Shown one piece after another: positions 13,752 to 21,356 of a DNA stretch of 21,565 nucleotides. Within the stretch, counting starts at the first letter, position 1. Each line of letters starts with the position of its first letter. Both the position numbers and the translations under genes were made by a program. The DNA comes from HO2-45-11b sp964450915. GTDB lineage: Bacteria; Patescibacteriota; Andersenbacteria; UBA10190. Location of the stretch: positions 1 through 21,565 of the forward strand of contig CAYVFG010000015.1 of the NCBI GenBank assembly GCA_964450915.1, read 5' to 3'. The notes under the pieces were generated by a model. The model was given only the letters and a program-made list of their open reading frames with translations, was not told the DNA's origin and did not search any database.

Positions 13752-14042
13752 ATGAATTCATTTAACAATGCAGATCGACAAATGTTCGATGCTACTTGTT
13801 CAAAGTGTGGGAACGAAACTCAGGTTCCGTTCCAACCATCAGGTGACCGACCAGTCTACTGCAACGACTCTTTCCGCGAGATGCGAGGACAGCAGACAGG
13901 AGGCGCTGGACGACCAATGGGGGATCGACAGATGTTCGACGCAGTATGCGCGACATGTGGAGCTCCAACTCAGGTTCCGTTCCAACCATCTGAAGGGCGA
14001 CCGGTATATTGCCGAGAGCACTACAAGCGAGACCGAATGTAA
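13752..14042 (+). CDS. Tandem CxxC-x17-CxxC zinc-ribbon protein
   Basis: 96 residues with two copies of a zinc-ribbon-like unit, each beginning DRQMFDA: CSKC...VYCNDS and CATC...VYCREH. The units share the strongly conserved TQVPFQPS core, and the DNA is also closely repeated. In the usual family (CxxC-x17-CxxC, common in CPR) the second pair is CxxC; here the last Cys is Ser in copy 1 and His in copy 2. Copy 2 could still bind zinc as C3H, while copy 1 has only three Cys. The start ATG 13752 is preceded by a purine-rich aaaggcggtg; GTG 13743 is an alternative. It has its own promoter, a structured leader and a strong terminator, so it is probably highly expressed alone. Its molecular role is unknown. 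Confidence 0.85.
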   Translation: MNSFNNADRQMFDATCSKCGNETQVPFQPSGDRPVYCNDSFREMRGQQTGGAGRPMGDRQMFDAVCATCGAPTQVPFQPSEGRPVYCREHYKRDRM

Positions 14043-14057
14043 TCCATTCGTTATCGA

Positions 14058-14089
14058 ACAAAGAATCCCCGAAAGGGGATTCTTTGTTT
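14058..14089 (+). terminator. Strong intrinsic terminator after the zinc-ribbon gene
   Basis: A perfect stem of 10-13 bp: aagaatcccc (14061-14070), GAAA tetraloop, ggggattctt (14075-14084), extendable by ACA/TGT, followed by a T-rich tail. Confidence 0.9.
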
Positions 14090-14182
14090 GCTAAAAGAGT
14101 AATCTTTGCTACCGTGCAGGTACGAGAGGCGTACAGTTCGTCTCTTACGGTGTTGTTCTTCGAAAATTTGGGGGGTAGATTT

Positions 14183-15229
14183 ATGACGGAAACTGCGTAT
14201 CAGCGAGCTGGTGTGAATATTGATGCGGGCGAGCATTTTGTTCGATTGATTCGTGATCGCATTCAGGTCGCATGGCCAGGTGCCGAGAGGGAGATTGGCG
14301 GCTTTGCCGGGCAGTTTCGCCTTGGGAGTAAGTACAACGGCATGGCGTGCACTGATGGATCTGGGACAGTCGCAATTCTGTGCGCTCTTACAGAGAGGTG
14401 GGAGACGTTGGGACAAAATGCTGCAGCAATGACGCTTGTTGATCTGTTTGTAGCCGGAGCACGGCCGAACGTACTGCTGGACGTACTGGATGTTGCAACA
14501 CTGAATCCAGAAAAACACATTGGTATTATTGATGGGATGATCGCTGGGTGCAAAATGGCAGGTTCGACGTGCATGTTGATCGGTGGCGAAACTGCCGAAT
14601 TGCCAGACATGTTTGCGCAACCATGGATGGTGAATGTGAACACTACGGCTATTGGAAGCCCTCGCTATGCTAATCACTCGCCTGACCCTGTCCGAGCGGG
14701 GCAAGGAGTATTTGGGTGGCCGTCAAACGGATTCGGATCCAATGGTTTTTCGCTGGTGCGAAAAGTATTTGGTCTTCGAGGTGAACCCGCAGAGACCTTG
14801 GACAAGCTCAATGCAATTGTGCCGGAACTGGGCATATCGTTGGCGGATGCTATATTGCAGCCGACTCCTATTTGGATTTCGGAAATTGAGAAAGAGATCC
14901 AAAACGGGGTTGCTTACTCAGGGCATGCCCATATTACAGGCGGGGGGCTGGTTGATAACATTCCGCGCATCCTTCCGCCGGATCTAAAGGTTGTGCTTGA
15001 TCGTTCCCAATGGAAACGGCCGCCGATTTTTGCGCTGACTCAAAAAGCTGGCGATATTTCTGAAGCGGAAATGAATCGAGTATTCAATCAGGGATTAATG
15101 ATGGTTTCGATTGCCAGTCGTGGATTTTCAAGCTCTCGTTCCGAATTCTGCCAAGATATCGGAACGGTGGTTCAAAGAAACGGCGAAGAACCTCAAGTTC
15201 AGTTCTGCGGAGAATTCCAGTCGCAGTAA
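14183..15229 (+). CDS. purM: Phosphoribosylformylglycinamidine cyclo-ligase (AIR synthetase)
   Basis: 348 residues, the normal PurM size. The N terminus YQRAGVNIDAGEHFVRLI matches the family (AGVDID), followed by GQF-LGSKYNG, a LVDLFVAGARP segment, GGETAELPDMF (134-144), GWPSNGFGSNGFSLVRKVF and HITGGGLVDNIPRILP. The enzyme converts FGAM to AIR using ATP in purine synthesis. In the usual VND motif, Val replaces Asn and the Asp is kept. ATG 14183 is supported by ggggggtag (14170-14178) just upstream. No other pur gene lies nearby and most CPR lack the full pathway, so it may serve salvage of an imported intermediate, belong to a pathway coded elsewhere, or have drifted in function. The 100-nt leader between the upstream terminator and the start can form accgt/acggt and gaga/tctc stems. 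Confidence 0.9.
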   Translation: MTETAYQRAGVNIDAGEHFVRLIRDRIQVAWPGAEREIGGFAGQFRLGSKYNGMACTDGSGTVAILCALTERWETLGQNAAAMTLVDLFVAGARPNVLLDVLDVATLNPEKHIGIIDGMIAGCKMAGSTCMLIGGETAELPDMFAQPWMVNVNTTAIGSPRYANHSPDPVRAGQGVFGWPSNGFGSNGFSLVRKVFGLRGEPAETLDKLNAIVPELGISLADAILQPTPIWISEIEKEIQNGVAYSGHAHITGGGLVDNIPRILPPDLKVVLDRSQWKRPPIFALTQKAGDISEAEMNRVFNQGLMMVSIASRGFSSSRSEFCQDIGTVVQRNGEEPQVQFCGEFQSQ

Positions 15230-15252
15230 TGAAAGATTCAATCTTGAGTCTC

Positions 15253-15280
15253 ACGGGTGCGTAATAAGCGCCCGTTTTTA
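15253..15280 (+). terminator. Intrinsic terminator after purM
   Basis: acgggtgc (15253-15260), 7-nt loop, gcgcccgt (15268-15275), then TTTTA. An 8-bp GC-rich stem with one G-U. It reaches the stop region of the convergent membrane-protein gene. Confidence 0.8.
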
Positions 15281-15844
15281 TTTGAATAAATGCACGAGTA
15301 TTTGCCAGTGGCTGGAAATGAGTAAAGACGCTACGACGAGCAATGCTCCGCGGACTAAAAATAATTCTACGAAGCTGCCGGTGGTAACGCGAAGTTCTTC
15401 AGGGCCAGGAGGTAATTTCAAGCTCCAAGGGATTGGCCATAGCCACGGAACACCTTGGTCGGTGAGCGTGTCTGCGATAGGGTGTGAAATATATCCGATT
15501 AAAAATGCAAAAAGAATAATAAATGCTTGCGGATAAAATTCGGGTTGGATAAATGTGAGGATAATCCAGCGCAACATACAGGTGATGACCGCAATTCCGA
15601 GCAGGCTATGGGTAAAATGGCGATGGCCTCCAGAAACAGTAGAAAATAGCTTATGTACTGCTTTGCCCCCCAGCGTTCTGCGAAATAGGCTTGCTGTAGG
15701 CTGATCCAAGTCGGGCGTTAGGGCACCGATCATAACTGCAAATATCGCAATAATCGCCAATACCGGTCCTAATGAAACGGGGTAGGAGAGCAGAACCCAG
15801 AAGGCTGCGATAAGTGCGATCATCTGATGCGTAGTGCCGGTCAT
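15278..15844 (-). CDS. YdjM/DUF457-like membrane-bound metal-dependent hydrolase
   Basis: 188 residues from ATG 15844, with about four membrane helices. The family pattern is present: THQMIALIAA at the N terminus, GALTPDLDQPTASLFRR, GGHRHFTHSL and GYISHPIADTLTDQGVPWLWP. The conserved His/Asp residues in these loops are the presumed metal ligands. E. coli YdjM is a LexA-regulated inner-membrane protein of this family; its substrate is not established. The upstream in-frame ATG 16006 would overlap the divergent M23 gene and adds sequence unlike the family, so 15844 is preferred. TATACT (minus strand, 15857-15852) lies 7 nt before this ATG, fitting a leaderless transcript. Confidence 0.85.
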   Translation of the reverse strand: MTGTTHQMIALIAAFWVLLSYPVSLGPVLAIIAIFAVMIGALTPDLDQPTASLFRRTLGGKAVHKLFSTVSGGHRHFTHSLLGIAVITCMLRWIILTFIQPEFYPQAFIILFAFLIGYISHPIADTLTDQGVPWLWPIPWSLKLPPGPEELRVTTGSFVELFLVRGALLVVASLLISSHWQILVHLFK

Positions 15845-15862
15845 GTGGTGGAGTATATACTG

Positions 15863-15891
15863 TTGTGACAATCTTCGTATATGCGCATACT
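15863..15891 (+). promoter_or_regulatory. Promoter of the M23 peptidase gene, leaderless geometry
   Basis: TTGTGA (15863-15868), 17-nt spacer, CATACT (15886-15891), 6 nt, ATG 15898. Transcription is expected to start at about the A of the start codon. Confidence 0.55.
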
Positions 15892-15897
15892 TGATAT

Positions 15898-16566
15898 ATG
15901 AATAAGGCGCTGATCGTAATTGCAATAGGAGTGGTTGCATTCGTGGGGATGGCAGCATTTCTATCAACAAGAAAACAAGATAACCCGAAACCAACACCGA
16001 CAGCATCTTCTACAGCATCTGTTGTGCCAATAGAGCGCACGGAGCAGGCGGCGGCAACTGCATCTCCCGTTCCGAATAATGAGCTCGCGTACCCGGTTGG
16101 GGATTTCAAGAACAGGATTACAAAAAAGTTTTTTGGAACGTATGTAACGCCGAACAATTCTCCTGTTCAACCAGAAAAGTTCACAGGATATCATACCGGG
16201 GTCGATGTTGAGTACTCGGATGTGGCTACGGATGTTCCGGTGTATGCAATTGCAGACGGCACCGTACTGCTGGCCCGCTGGGCATCTGGATACGGGGGAG
16301 TGATTGCAATTCAACACAAGATAAACGGCCAGTCTGTCATCGCAATCTACGGCCACGTAAACCCTGAGCAGCTTCCAAAAGTAGGGCAGAAAGTAGCAAA
16401 AGGGCAAAAGATAGATATTCTAGGTAAGGGGTATAGCCACGAAACGGATGGCGAGCGCAAGCATCTGCATCTCGGATTAGTAAAAGGAACGACGTTTACT
16501 CTTCTCGGCTACGTGCCAAATAAATCCCAACTTTCCGCATGGATCGACCCAATGACGGTATTTTGA
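15898..16566 (+). CDS. M23 family (LytM-type) metallopeptidase, membrane anchored
   Basis: 222 residues. An N-terminal membrane segment (about 4-22), a Pro/Thr/Ser/Ala-rich linker (28-60), then the peptidase domain. The zinc site is complete: H99 and D103 in GYHTGVDV, and H191 in KHLHLGL, with the catalytic-type His in YGH (151-153) and H189. It is expected to cut peptide crosslinks in peptidoglycan outside the membrane. ATG 15898 is supported by the promoter 6 nt upstream; there is no Shine-Dalgarno. With the 3D and VanW proteins nearby it forms an envelope-remodelling neighbourhood, although it is transcribed separately. Confidence 0.93.
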   Translation: MNKALIVIAIGVVAFVGMAAFLSTRKQDNPKPTPTASSTASVVPIERTEQAAATASPVPNNELAYPVGDFKNRITKKFFGTYVTPNNSPVQPEKFTGYHTGVDVEYSDVATDVPVYAIADGTVLLARWASGYGGVIAIQHKINGQSVIAIYGHVNPEQLPKVGQKVAKGQKIDILGKGYSHETDGERKHLHLGLVKGTTFTLLGYVPNKSQLSAWIDPMTVF

Positions 16567-16592
16567 GAAAAAATGGACAAGATTGGTATAAA
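16563..16592 (+). promoter_or_regulatory. Probable promoter of tRNA-Glu (and tsaD)
   Basis: TTGAGA (16563-16568), 18-nt spacer, TATAAA (16587-16592), 18 nt before the tRNA. The -35 box overlaps the M23 stop codon. Confidence 0.5.
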
Positions 16593-16610
16593 ATGCTAAA
16601 AACTGTATAC

Positions 16611-16682
16611 GGCTTCATCGTCTAACGGCTAGGACGCTGCCCTTTCAAGGCGGAAACAGGGGTTCGATTCCCCTTGGAGCTA
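16611..16682 (+). tRNA. tRNA-Glu (anticodon TTC), CCA not encoded
   Basis: Acceptor GGCTTCA/TGGAGCT, D arm GTCTAACGGCTAGGAC, anticodon stem CTGCC/GGCGG with loop CTTTCAA (anticodon TTC), T arm AGGGG-TTCGATT-CCCCT, discriminator A (16682), followed by CAA. The first acceptor pair is G1-U72, and position 5-68 is also a U-G wobble. tsaD begins 7 nt after the tRNA, so both are probably on one transcript. Confidence 0.93.
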
Positions 16683-16689
16683 CAAATTC

Positions 16690-17727
16690 ATGAAAAAGAG
16701 TACAACTATACTGGCAATTGAATCCTCGTGCGATGACACTGGCGTTGCTGTGGTGCGCAAAAACGGCGAAAACGTATCTGTTCTCGCAAGTTTAGTGACT
16801 TCTCAAGACATTCATGCTGCTACCGGAGGGGTTATTCCTGAAGAAGCAGCAAAAGAGCATTTGCGGCTGATCAGCCCTATGATTACGGCCGTTATGCGAG
16901 ATGCTGGGGTGAATAAGGACGATATAGACGCTATTGCGCTCACTGTGGGACCAGGCCTCATGCCGTCGCTGGCAGTCGGCGTGCAAGCAGCTCGAACGCT
17001 TTCGTATGTGTGGAATAAGCCAATAGTTCCGGTACATCATATTGAAGGGCATATATATTCAGCACTGCTTATGGGAGAACAGCAATTCCCAGCGCTCGCA
17101 GTTATTATTTCCGGCGGGCATACGATGCTTATAAAAGTTACTAGTCATTTGTCGTACAAAATACTTGGCCAGACCAGGGATGATGCAGCAGGGGAAGTGT
17201 TCGATAAGGTAGCTCGCATGTTGGGGCTCGGGTATCCGGGCGGTCCGAAAGTAAGCGCGCTGGCAGAACAAGGAAATCCGAATACATTTCATTTTCCACG
17301 GCCGATGGAACATTCTCATGATTTGGATTTTAGCTACTCTGGATTAAAGACCGCTGTGCTATATCAAATTCGCGATATGGGTGATGCAATAACACAAGAA
17401 GATCAGGCAAATATTGCTGCCAGCTTTCAGCAGGCGATATGCGATTCTGTCGCAGGTAAAATTACTTACGCGCTCAAGGAAGACGAGTATGCAAGCGTGT
17501 TGTTTGCAGGCGGAGTTGCAGCAAATATAGCATTGCGAGACAGGATTGCAGAAATTGCGGACACTCGTCGCATTCCATTGCACGTTGCCCCTCGAGAACT
17601 ATGCGGAGATAACGCAATTATGATCGGGCAAGTAGGCGTGTATGCATTTGAGGCGGGGAGACTAAAGCGCTACAAAGACATCGACGCCGTCGCGCGAATT
17701 TCTATCGAAGAATTTTCGTTACATTAA
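16690..17727 (+). CDS. tsaD: tRNA N6-adenosine threonylcarbamoyltransferase TsaD
   Basis: 345 residues, typical length. Landmarks are ESSCDDTGVA (11-20), VGPGLMPSLAVG (87-98), the metal-binding HIEGH (117-121), SGGHT (141-145), TRDDAAGEVFDKVARMLGLGYPGG, SYSGLKTAV, AGGVAANIALR and CGDNAIMIG. With TsaB, TsaC and TsaE it makes t6A37 in tRNAs that read ANN codons, including tRNA-Arg(TCT) in this window. It starts 7 nt after tRNA-Glu without a Shine-Dalgarno, so the mRNA 5' end is probably set by tRNA processing. The last 9 nt overlap the convergent Cys-rich gene. Confidence 0.96.
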   Translation: MKKSTTILAIESSCDDTGVAVVRKNGENVSVLASLVTSQDIHAATGGVIPEEAAKEHLRLISPMITAVMRDAGVNKDDIDAIALTVGPGLMPSLAVGVQAARTLSYVWNKPIVPVHHIEGHIYSALLMGEQQFPALAVIISGGHTMLIKVTSHLSYKILGQTRDDAAGEVFDKVARMLGLGYPGGPKVSALAEQGNPNTFHFPRPMEHSHDLDFSYSGLKTAVLYQIRDMGDAITQEDQANIAASFQQAICDSVAGKITYALKEDEYASVLFAGGVAANIALRDRIAEIADTRRIPLHVAPRELCGDNAIMIGQVGVYAFEAGRLKRYKDIDAVARISIEEFSLH

Positions 17728-18168
17728 TTCTTTACTGGTCGCAGACGGGCTCACAGAATCTCGGATGGTAAGGAGTACTGATCGGCGTAAGCGAGCGCAC
17801 GAATCGTGAGAACATTTTGCCAAATGGTTTGCGACAACGGTGAAATTTTTATTCTCACTGATATTCATTGCGTGTTTTGGTCCGTAGAGGAATGATTGGC
17901 ACTCCATGCATCCTAACAGGGCATTTTCTGAAAACAACCATTTAATTTTTGCGTACATGCTTTCTCGAACTTTTTTACGAAGCCCTTGGCAATCTTTCTT
18001 TCTGCAATCGCTCAAATGCTCTAATGCATTGCGAAATCCTACTTGCCCTGCAACGGAGAACACGAATGCCGGCATGCACGATTTGTGTGCTTCGCTGCAT
18101 GTAAATCCTTCAGATTTGGCTTCTTGCCCTACTACGCTCACCGATTCAATTGCGATTGTGTATGACAT
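17719..18168 (-). CDS. Hypothetical Cys/His-rich protein with a duplicated module
   Basis: 149 residues from ATG 18168 (ATG 18183 is an alternative). Two imperfect copies of one unit are visible: CSEAHKSC followed 19 residues later by HLSDCRKKDCQGLRK, and CMECQSF followed 24 residues later by HLAKCSHDSCARLRR. Each unit thus has a C-C pair, then H-x3-C-x4-C-x2-LR, a spacing that suits a zinc site. No family is recognised; nucleic-acid or protein binding is a guess from the basic residues after each site. The gene converges on tsaD with a 9-nt overlap and diverges from valS. No signal peptide or membrane segment. Confidence 0.6.
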   Translation of the reverse strand: MSYTIAIESVSVVGQEAKSEGFTCSEAHKSCMPAFVFSVAGQVGFRNALEHLSDCRKKDCQGLRKKVRESMYAKIKWLFSENALLGCMECQSFLYGPKHAMNISENKNFTVVANHLAKCSHDSCARLRRSVLLTIRDSVSPSATSKELM

Positions 18169-18209
18169 GTATTTCCACAGCATAACGTAGGCGCACCATG
18201 TCCGCTAGA

Positions 18210-18237
18210 TTGATTTTTAAGCATCTTGGGGCATACT
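18210..18237 (+). promoter_or_regulatory. valS promoter, leaderless geometry
   Basis: TTGATT (18210-18215), 16-nt spacer, CATACT (18232-18237), 6 nt, ATG 18244. No T-box or other leader can fit, so valS cannot be controlled by an upstream tRNA-sensing leader. Confidence 0.55.
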
Positions 18238-18243
18238 ATGCGT

Positions 18244-20799
18244 ATGCCTGCATTATCTGCTCAATACAGCCCAAAAGATCACGAGGAGGATGTATACAAG
18301 AAGTGGGAAGCCTCAGGAGCGTTCCAGCCGAACGCTGATGCCCTGCAAGCAGGAAAGAAGCCGTTTGTGGTCATGTTGCCCCCGCCAAATATTACGGGAG
18401 TGCTTCATATGGGCCATGCGCTACAAGATACGATTATGGATATTTTGGTGCGATGGCATCGCATGCAGGGCGAGCCTACGCTATGGATGCCAGGAACGGA
18501 CCACGCAGCATTGCCGACGAATAAAATAATCGTGGATCAGTTATTTGCGGAAGGAAAAACAAAAGAAGATATCGGTCGCGAGGCATTTATAGAAAAAACG
18601 GAAGAGTGGTACGAAAAAACGGGAGCGCTCATCTTGAACCAAATGAAGCGCTTGGGTGCGTCGTGCGATTGGAGTCGCGAGCGGTTCACGATGGACACGA
18701 AATATGTTCATGCAGTGAACGAAACATTTTTGCAGTATTACAAAAAAGGATACATCTATCGCGGAGCGAGGATTGTGAATTGGGATCCGAAAACGCAGAC
18801 AACTGTTTCCGATTTGGAAATCGATTATAAAACAGAGAAAACGCCGTTATATACGTTCCAATATGGCCCGTTTCAAATCAGCACATCACGCCCGGAGACA
18901 AAATTTGGAGATAAATATGTGGTGATGCATCCTGACGATGCTCGATATGCAGACTACAAGCACGGGGATACGTTTACGGCGAAATGGATTAATGGCGACG
19001 TTACAGCAACTGTTATCAAAGATGACTCTATTGATATGAAGTTCGGTACGGGCGTTATGACGATAACGCCATGGCACGACGTAACGGATTTTGAAATCGC
19101 GCAGCGCCATAAGCTTTCCATGGAGCAAATTATTGATTTCGATGGCAAGCTATTGCCCATTGCGGGGGAGTTTGCTGGGATGAAGATTGAAGCAGCTCGC
19201 CCAAAGATTGCGGAAAAATTAGAGAGCATGGGATTGCTTGTCTCTGTGAATAAGAAATACGAGCATAATGTTGCCTTAAACGATCGCGGAAAGGGCGTAA
19301 TCGAGCCTCAGGTGATGCGCCAGTGGTTTGTCGACATGTCGAAATTAAAAGAAGAAGCAATTGCTGTTGCGCAGAACGGCCAAGTTCGCTTTACACCCTC
19401 TCGCTGGAAAGATCATTTTATTACATGGATGGAGAATGTGCATGATTGGAATATCAATCGGCAAATTTGGCTGGGGCATCGTCTGCCGGTGTGGTGGAAA
19501 AAAGGAACGCACGGCACAGAACAAGAGGACGGCAATTTTGTGGTTTCTGTCGAAAAGCCGGAAGGCGACTATGAGCAAGACCCCGATACACTCGACACGT
19601 GGTTTTCATCCGCGCTTTGGCCGTTTGCAACACTTGGTTGGCCGGATGCAACGGAAGACTTAAAAACATTTTACCCAACGAGCGTGCTTGTGACGGCGCG
19701 CGAGATTTTGTATCTGTGGGTTGCGCGCATGGTATTTTCCGGGTTGGAATTGGCAGGCGACATTCCGTTTAAGGATGTGCTCATTCATCCGGTTGTGCTT
19801 GCGAAAAACGGGCAGCGCATGAGCAAGTCTCTTGGAACGGGCGTGGATCCGCTCGAGTTGATTGAGGCCCACGGCGCCGATGCAACGAGATTTGGGCTTA
19901 TGCATCAGATGAGTTTCGATATGCAGCAAATGAAGTTTGATCCGGAGGCAATTCGTTCGGCGCAAAACTTTGCAAATAAATTGTGGAATATTGCGCGCTT
20001 GCTCGATGGGTTGGAAGATAGGGGGCAGGTAACGATTGCGGACCAATGGATTGCATCTCGCGCTCAAACAATTTCTCAGGACGTAAGTGCTCTGCTTGCT
20101 GAATATAAAATTGGAGAAGCTGCAAGGCTGCTGCAAGATTTCGTATGGTCTGATTTTGCTGATTGGTATGTGGAGATTGTGAAAAAAGAAGGTTCGACAC
20201 GTATTGCCCGATCCGTATTTGCGGACATTCTCAAAATGCTTCACCCGTTTATGCCATTTATTACGGAAGTTCTCTGGGAGCATAGCGGGAATGCAGGCCT
20301 GCTCATTACCTCGCAGTGGAAGTTTGATTCGTATCAAGGGGCAGATACTGCGCACGATACAGTGCAACAGATGGACGTGTTTCGCTCATCGGTGAGCGCA
20401 ATTCGATCAGCTCGAATATTATTTGGTATTTCCATGGGTAGTACGGTTGAGGTGGTTGTTCCCCAAGGGGTGGCAATGCCGGAATCATTTGAACGCATGG
20501 CGCACGCGAAGCTTGCAGGTGAGAAAAAAGAGAATATGCGATCGTATCCAGTTGCAACGGGGGGAGTGTTGTATATTGCGTCTGATGAAATCACTACGGA
20601 AGCATTAGAAAAGGGCAGGGCGCTGCTTGATGCTCGCGCGCAAAAGATTGAAGCTGAAATTCTTTTAGTGAAAAAGATCGTATCAACCATGCAAGGCCGA
20701 GCACCGGAAGAAAAAATACAAGAAAAGAAAGATCAACTTGATGAATTGGAAAAACAGTTGAAAGATATTCAAGACAGCAGAGCATTACTTGTGCTATAG
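18244..20799 (+). CDS. valS: Valine--tRNA ligase
   Basis: 851 residues, about 100 fewer than E. coli ValRS. Class I signature HMGH (55-58) in PPPNITGVLHMGHAL; PGTDHAALPTN follows, where most ValRS have PGTDHAGIATQ. The editing domain shows TSRPETKFGD and GTGVMTITPWHDVTDFEIAQRH. The second signature is RMSKS (525-529) rather than KMSKS. The anticodon-binding domain and a C-terminal coiled coil (about 800-845, rich in Lys/Glu) are intact. It charges tRNA-Val and hydrolyses mischarged Thr. The start ATG 18244 fits the promoter spacing; ATG 18238 and TTG 18226 are alternatives. The stop overlaps the region of the Hsp20 start, so the two may be cotranscribed, although a TATAGT box (20795-20800) could give hsp20 its own promoter. 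Confidence 0.95.
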   Translation: MPALSAQYSPKDHEEDVYKKWEASGAFQPNADALQAGKKPFVVMLPPPNITGVLHMGHALQDTIMDILVRWHRMQGEPTLWMPGTDHAALPTNKIIVDQLFAEGKTKEDIGREAFIEKTEEWYEKTGALILNQMKRLGASCDWSRERFTMDTKYVHAVNETFLQYYKKGYIYRGARIVNWDPKTQTTVSDLEIDYKTEKTPLYTFQYGPFQISTSRPETKFGDKYVVMHPDDARYADYKHGDTFTAKWINGDVTATVIKDDSIDMKFGTGVMTITPWHDVTDFEIAQRHKLSMEQIIDFDGKLLPIAGEFAGMKIEAARPKIAEKLESMGLLVSVNKKYEHNVALNDRGKGVIEPQVMRQWFVDMSKLKEEAIAVAQNGQVRFTPSRWKDHFITWMENVHDWNINRQIWLGHRLPVWWKKGTHGTEQEDGNFVVSVEKPEGDYEQDPDTLDTWFSSALWPFATLGWPDATEDLKTFYPTSVLVTAREILYLWVARMVFSGLELAGDIPFKDVLIHPVVLAKNGQRMSKSLGTGVDPLELIEAHGADATRFGLMHQMSFDMQQMKFDPEAIRSAQNFANKLWNIARLLDGLEDRGQVTIADQWIASRAQTISQDVSALLAEYKIGEAARLLQDFVWSDFADWYVEIVKKEGSTRIARSVFADILKMLHPFMPFITEVLWEHSGNAGLLITSQWKFDSYQGADTAHDTVQQMDVFRSSVSAIRSARILFGISMGSTVEVVVPQGVAMPESFERMAHAKLAGEKKENMRSYPVATGGVLYIASDEITTEALEKGRALLDARAQKIEAEILLVKKIVSTMQGRAPEEKIQEKKDQLDELEKQLKDIQDSRALLVL

Positions 20800-20810
20800 T
20801 GATTGTAATT

Positions 20811-21356
20811 ATGACGCAAGAACCACGAAGTTTTTTTGAACGATTAACGGGAGCGAAAGTGTTGCGCAGCCCGGGAGATTCCGAAGATCAAGAAATTCCT
20901 ATTCACGATACTCAGCGCCAAGAACCGGAATTCGCGCCCAGGGAAGTTGCTACGGTGCTATCTGAAATAGAGCCAGAGGTTGAAGATGGGTATGGCGACG
21001 ATGAATTGCTTGGCGACGAAGATCAGGAAGGGCAGCTTACCGTAGACGTATTCCAAGATAACGAAAATATTATTATTCAAAGTACGGTTGCGGGTGTATC
21101 TCCGGATGACCTGGATGTTTCCATTACAAACGACATGGTAACGATTCGAGGAGAGCGCAAGCGCACGTACGATGTTTCCGATCAAGATTATTTCTACCAA
21201 GAATGCTACTGGGGTACATTTTCTCGATCCATCATATTGCCTGTTGAAATCGATGCGGATAATGCAGAGGCAAAAATGAAAAACGGAGTGCTTACGATTC
21301 GAATTCCAAAAGCGAATATTGCAATAACGCGCAAACTGAAAGTAAAAGATGCATAA
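20811..21356 (+). CDS. Small heat-shock protein (Hsp20/alpha-crystallin)
   Basis: 181 residues. A long, acidic, low-complexity N-terminal arm (about 20-74, many Glu/Asp) precedes the alpha-crystallin domain (about 75-170): LTVDVFQDNENIIIQSTVAG, DDLDVSITNDMVTIRGERK, and the signature AEAKMKNGVLTIRIPKA. The protein ends in KLKVKDA; the usual C-terminal I-x-I anchor is not obvious unless IRI or IPKANI serves. Such proteins are ATP-independent holdases that form oligomers. ATG 20811 is chosen; GTG 20799 would overlap the valS stop by one base. A methyltransferase gene begins directly at the stop (TAAATG). Confidence 0.9.
   Translation: MTQEPRSFFERLTGAKVLRSPGDSEDQEIPIHDTQRQEPEFAPREVATVLSEIEPEVEDGYGDDELLGDEDQEGQLTVDVFQDNENIIIQSTVAGVSPDDLDVSITNDMVTIRGERKRTYDVSDQDYFYQECYWGTFSRSIILPVEIDADNAEAKMKNGVLTIRIPKANIAITRKLKVKDA

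Noticed and set aside
19660..20367. Long minus-strand frame (235 codons) inside valS
   Set aside because: It is a shadow of the valS coding sequence; the composition is typical of antisense frames and valS is intact.
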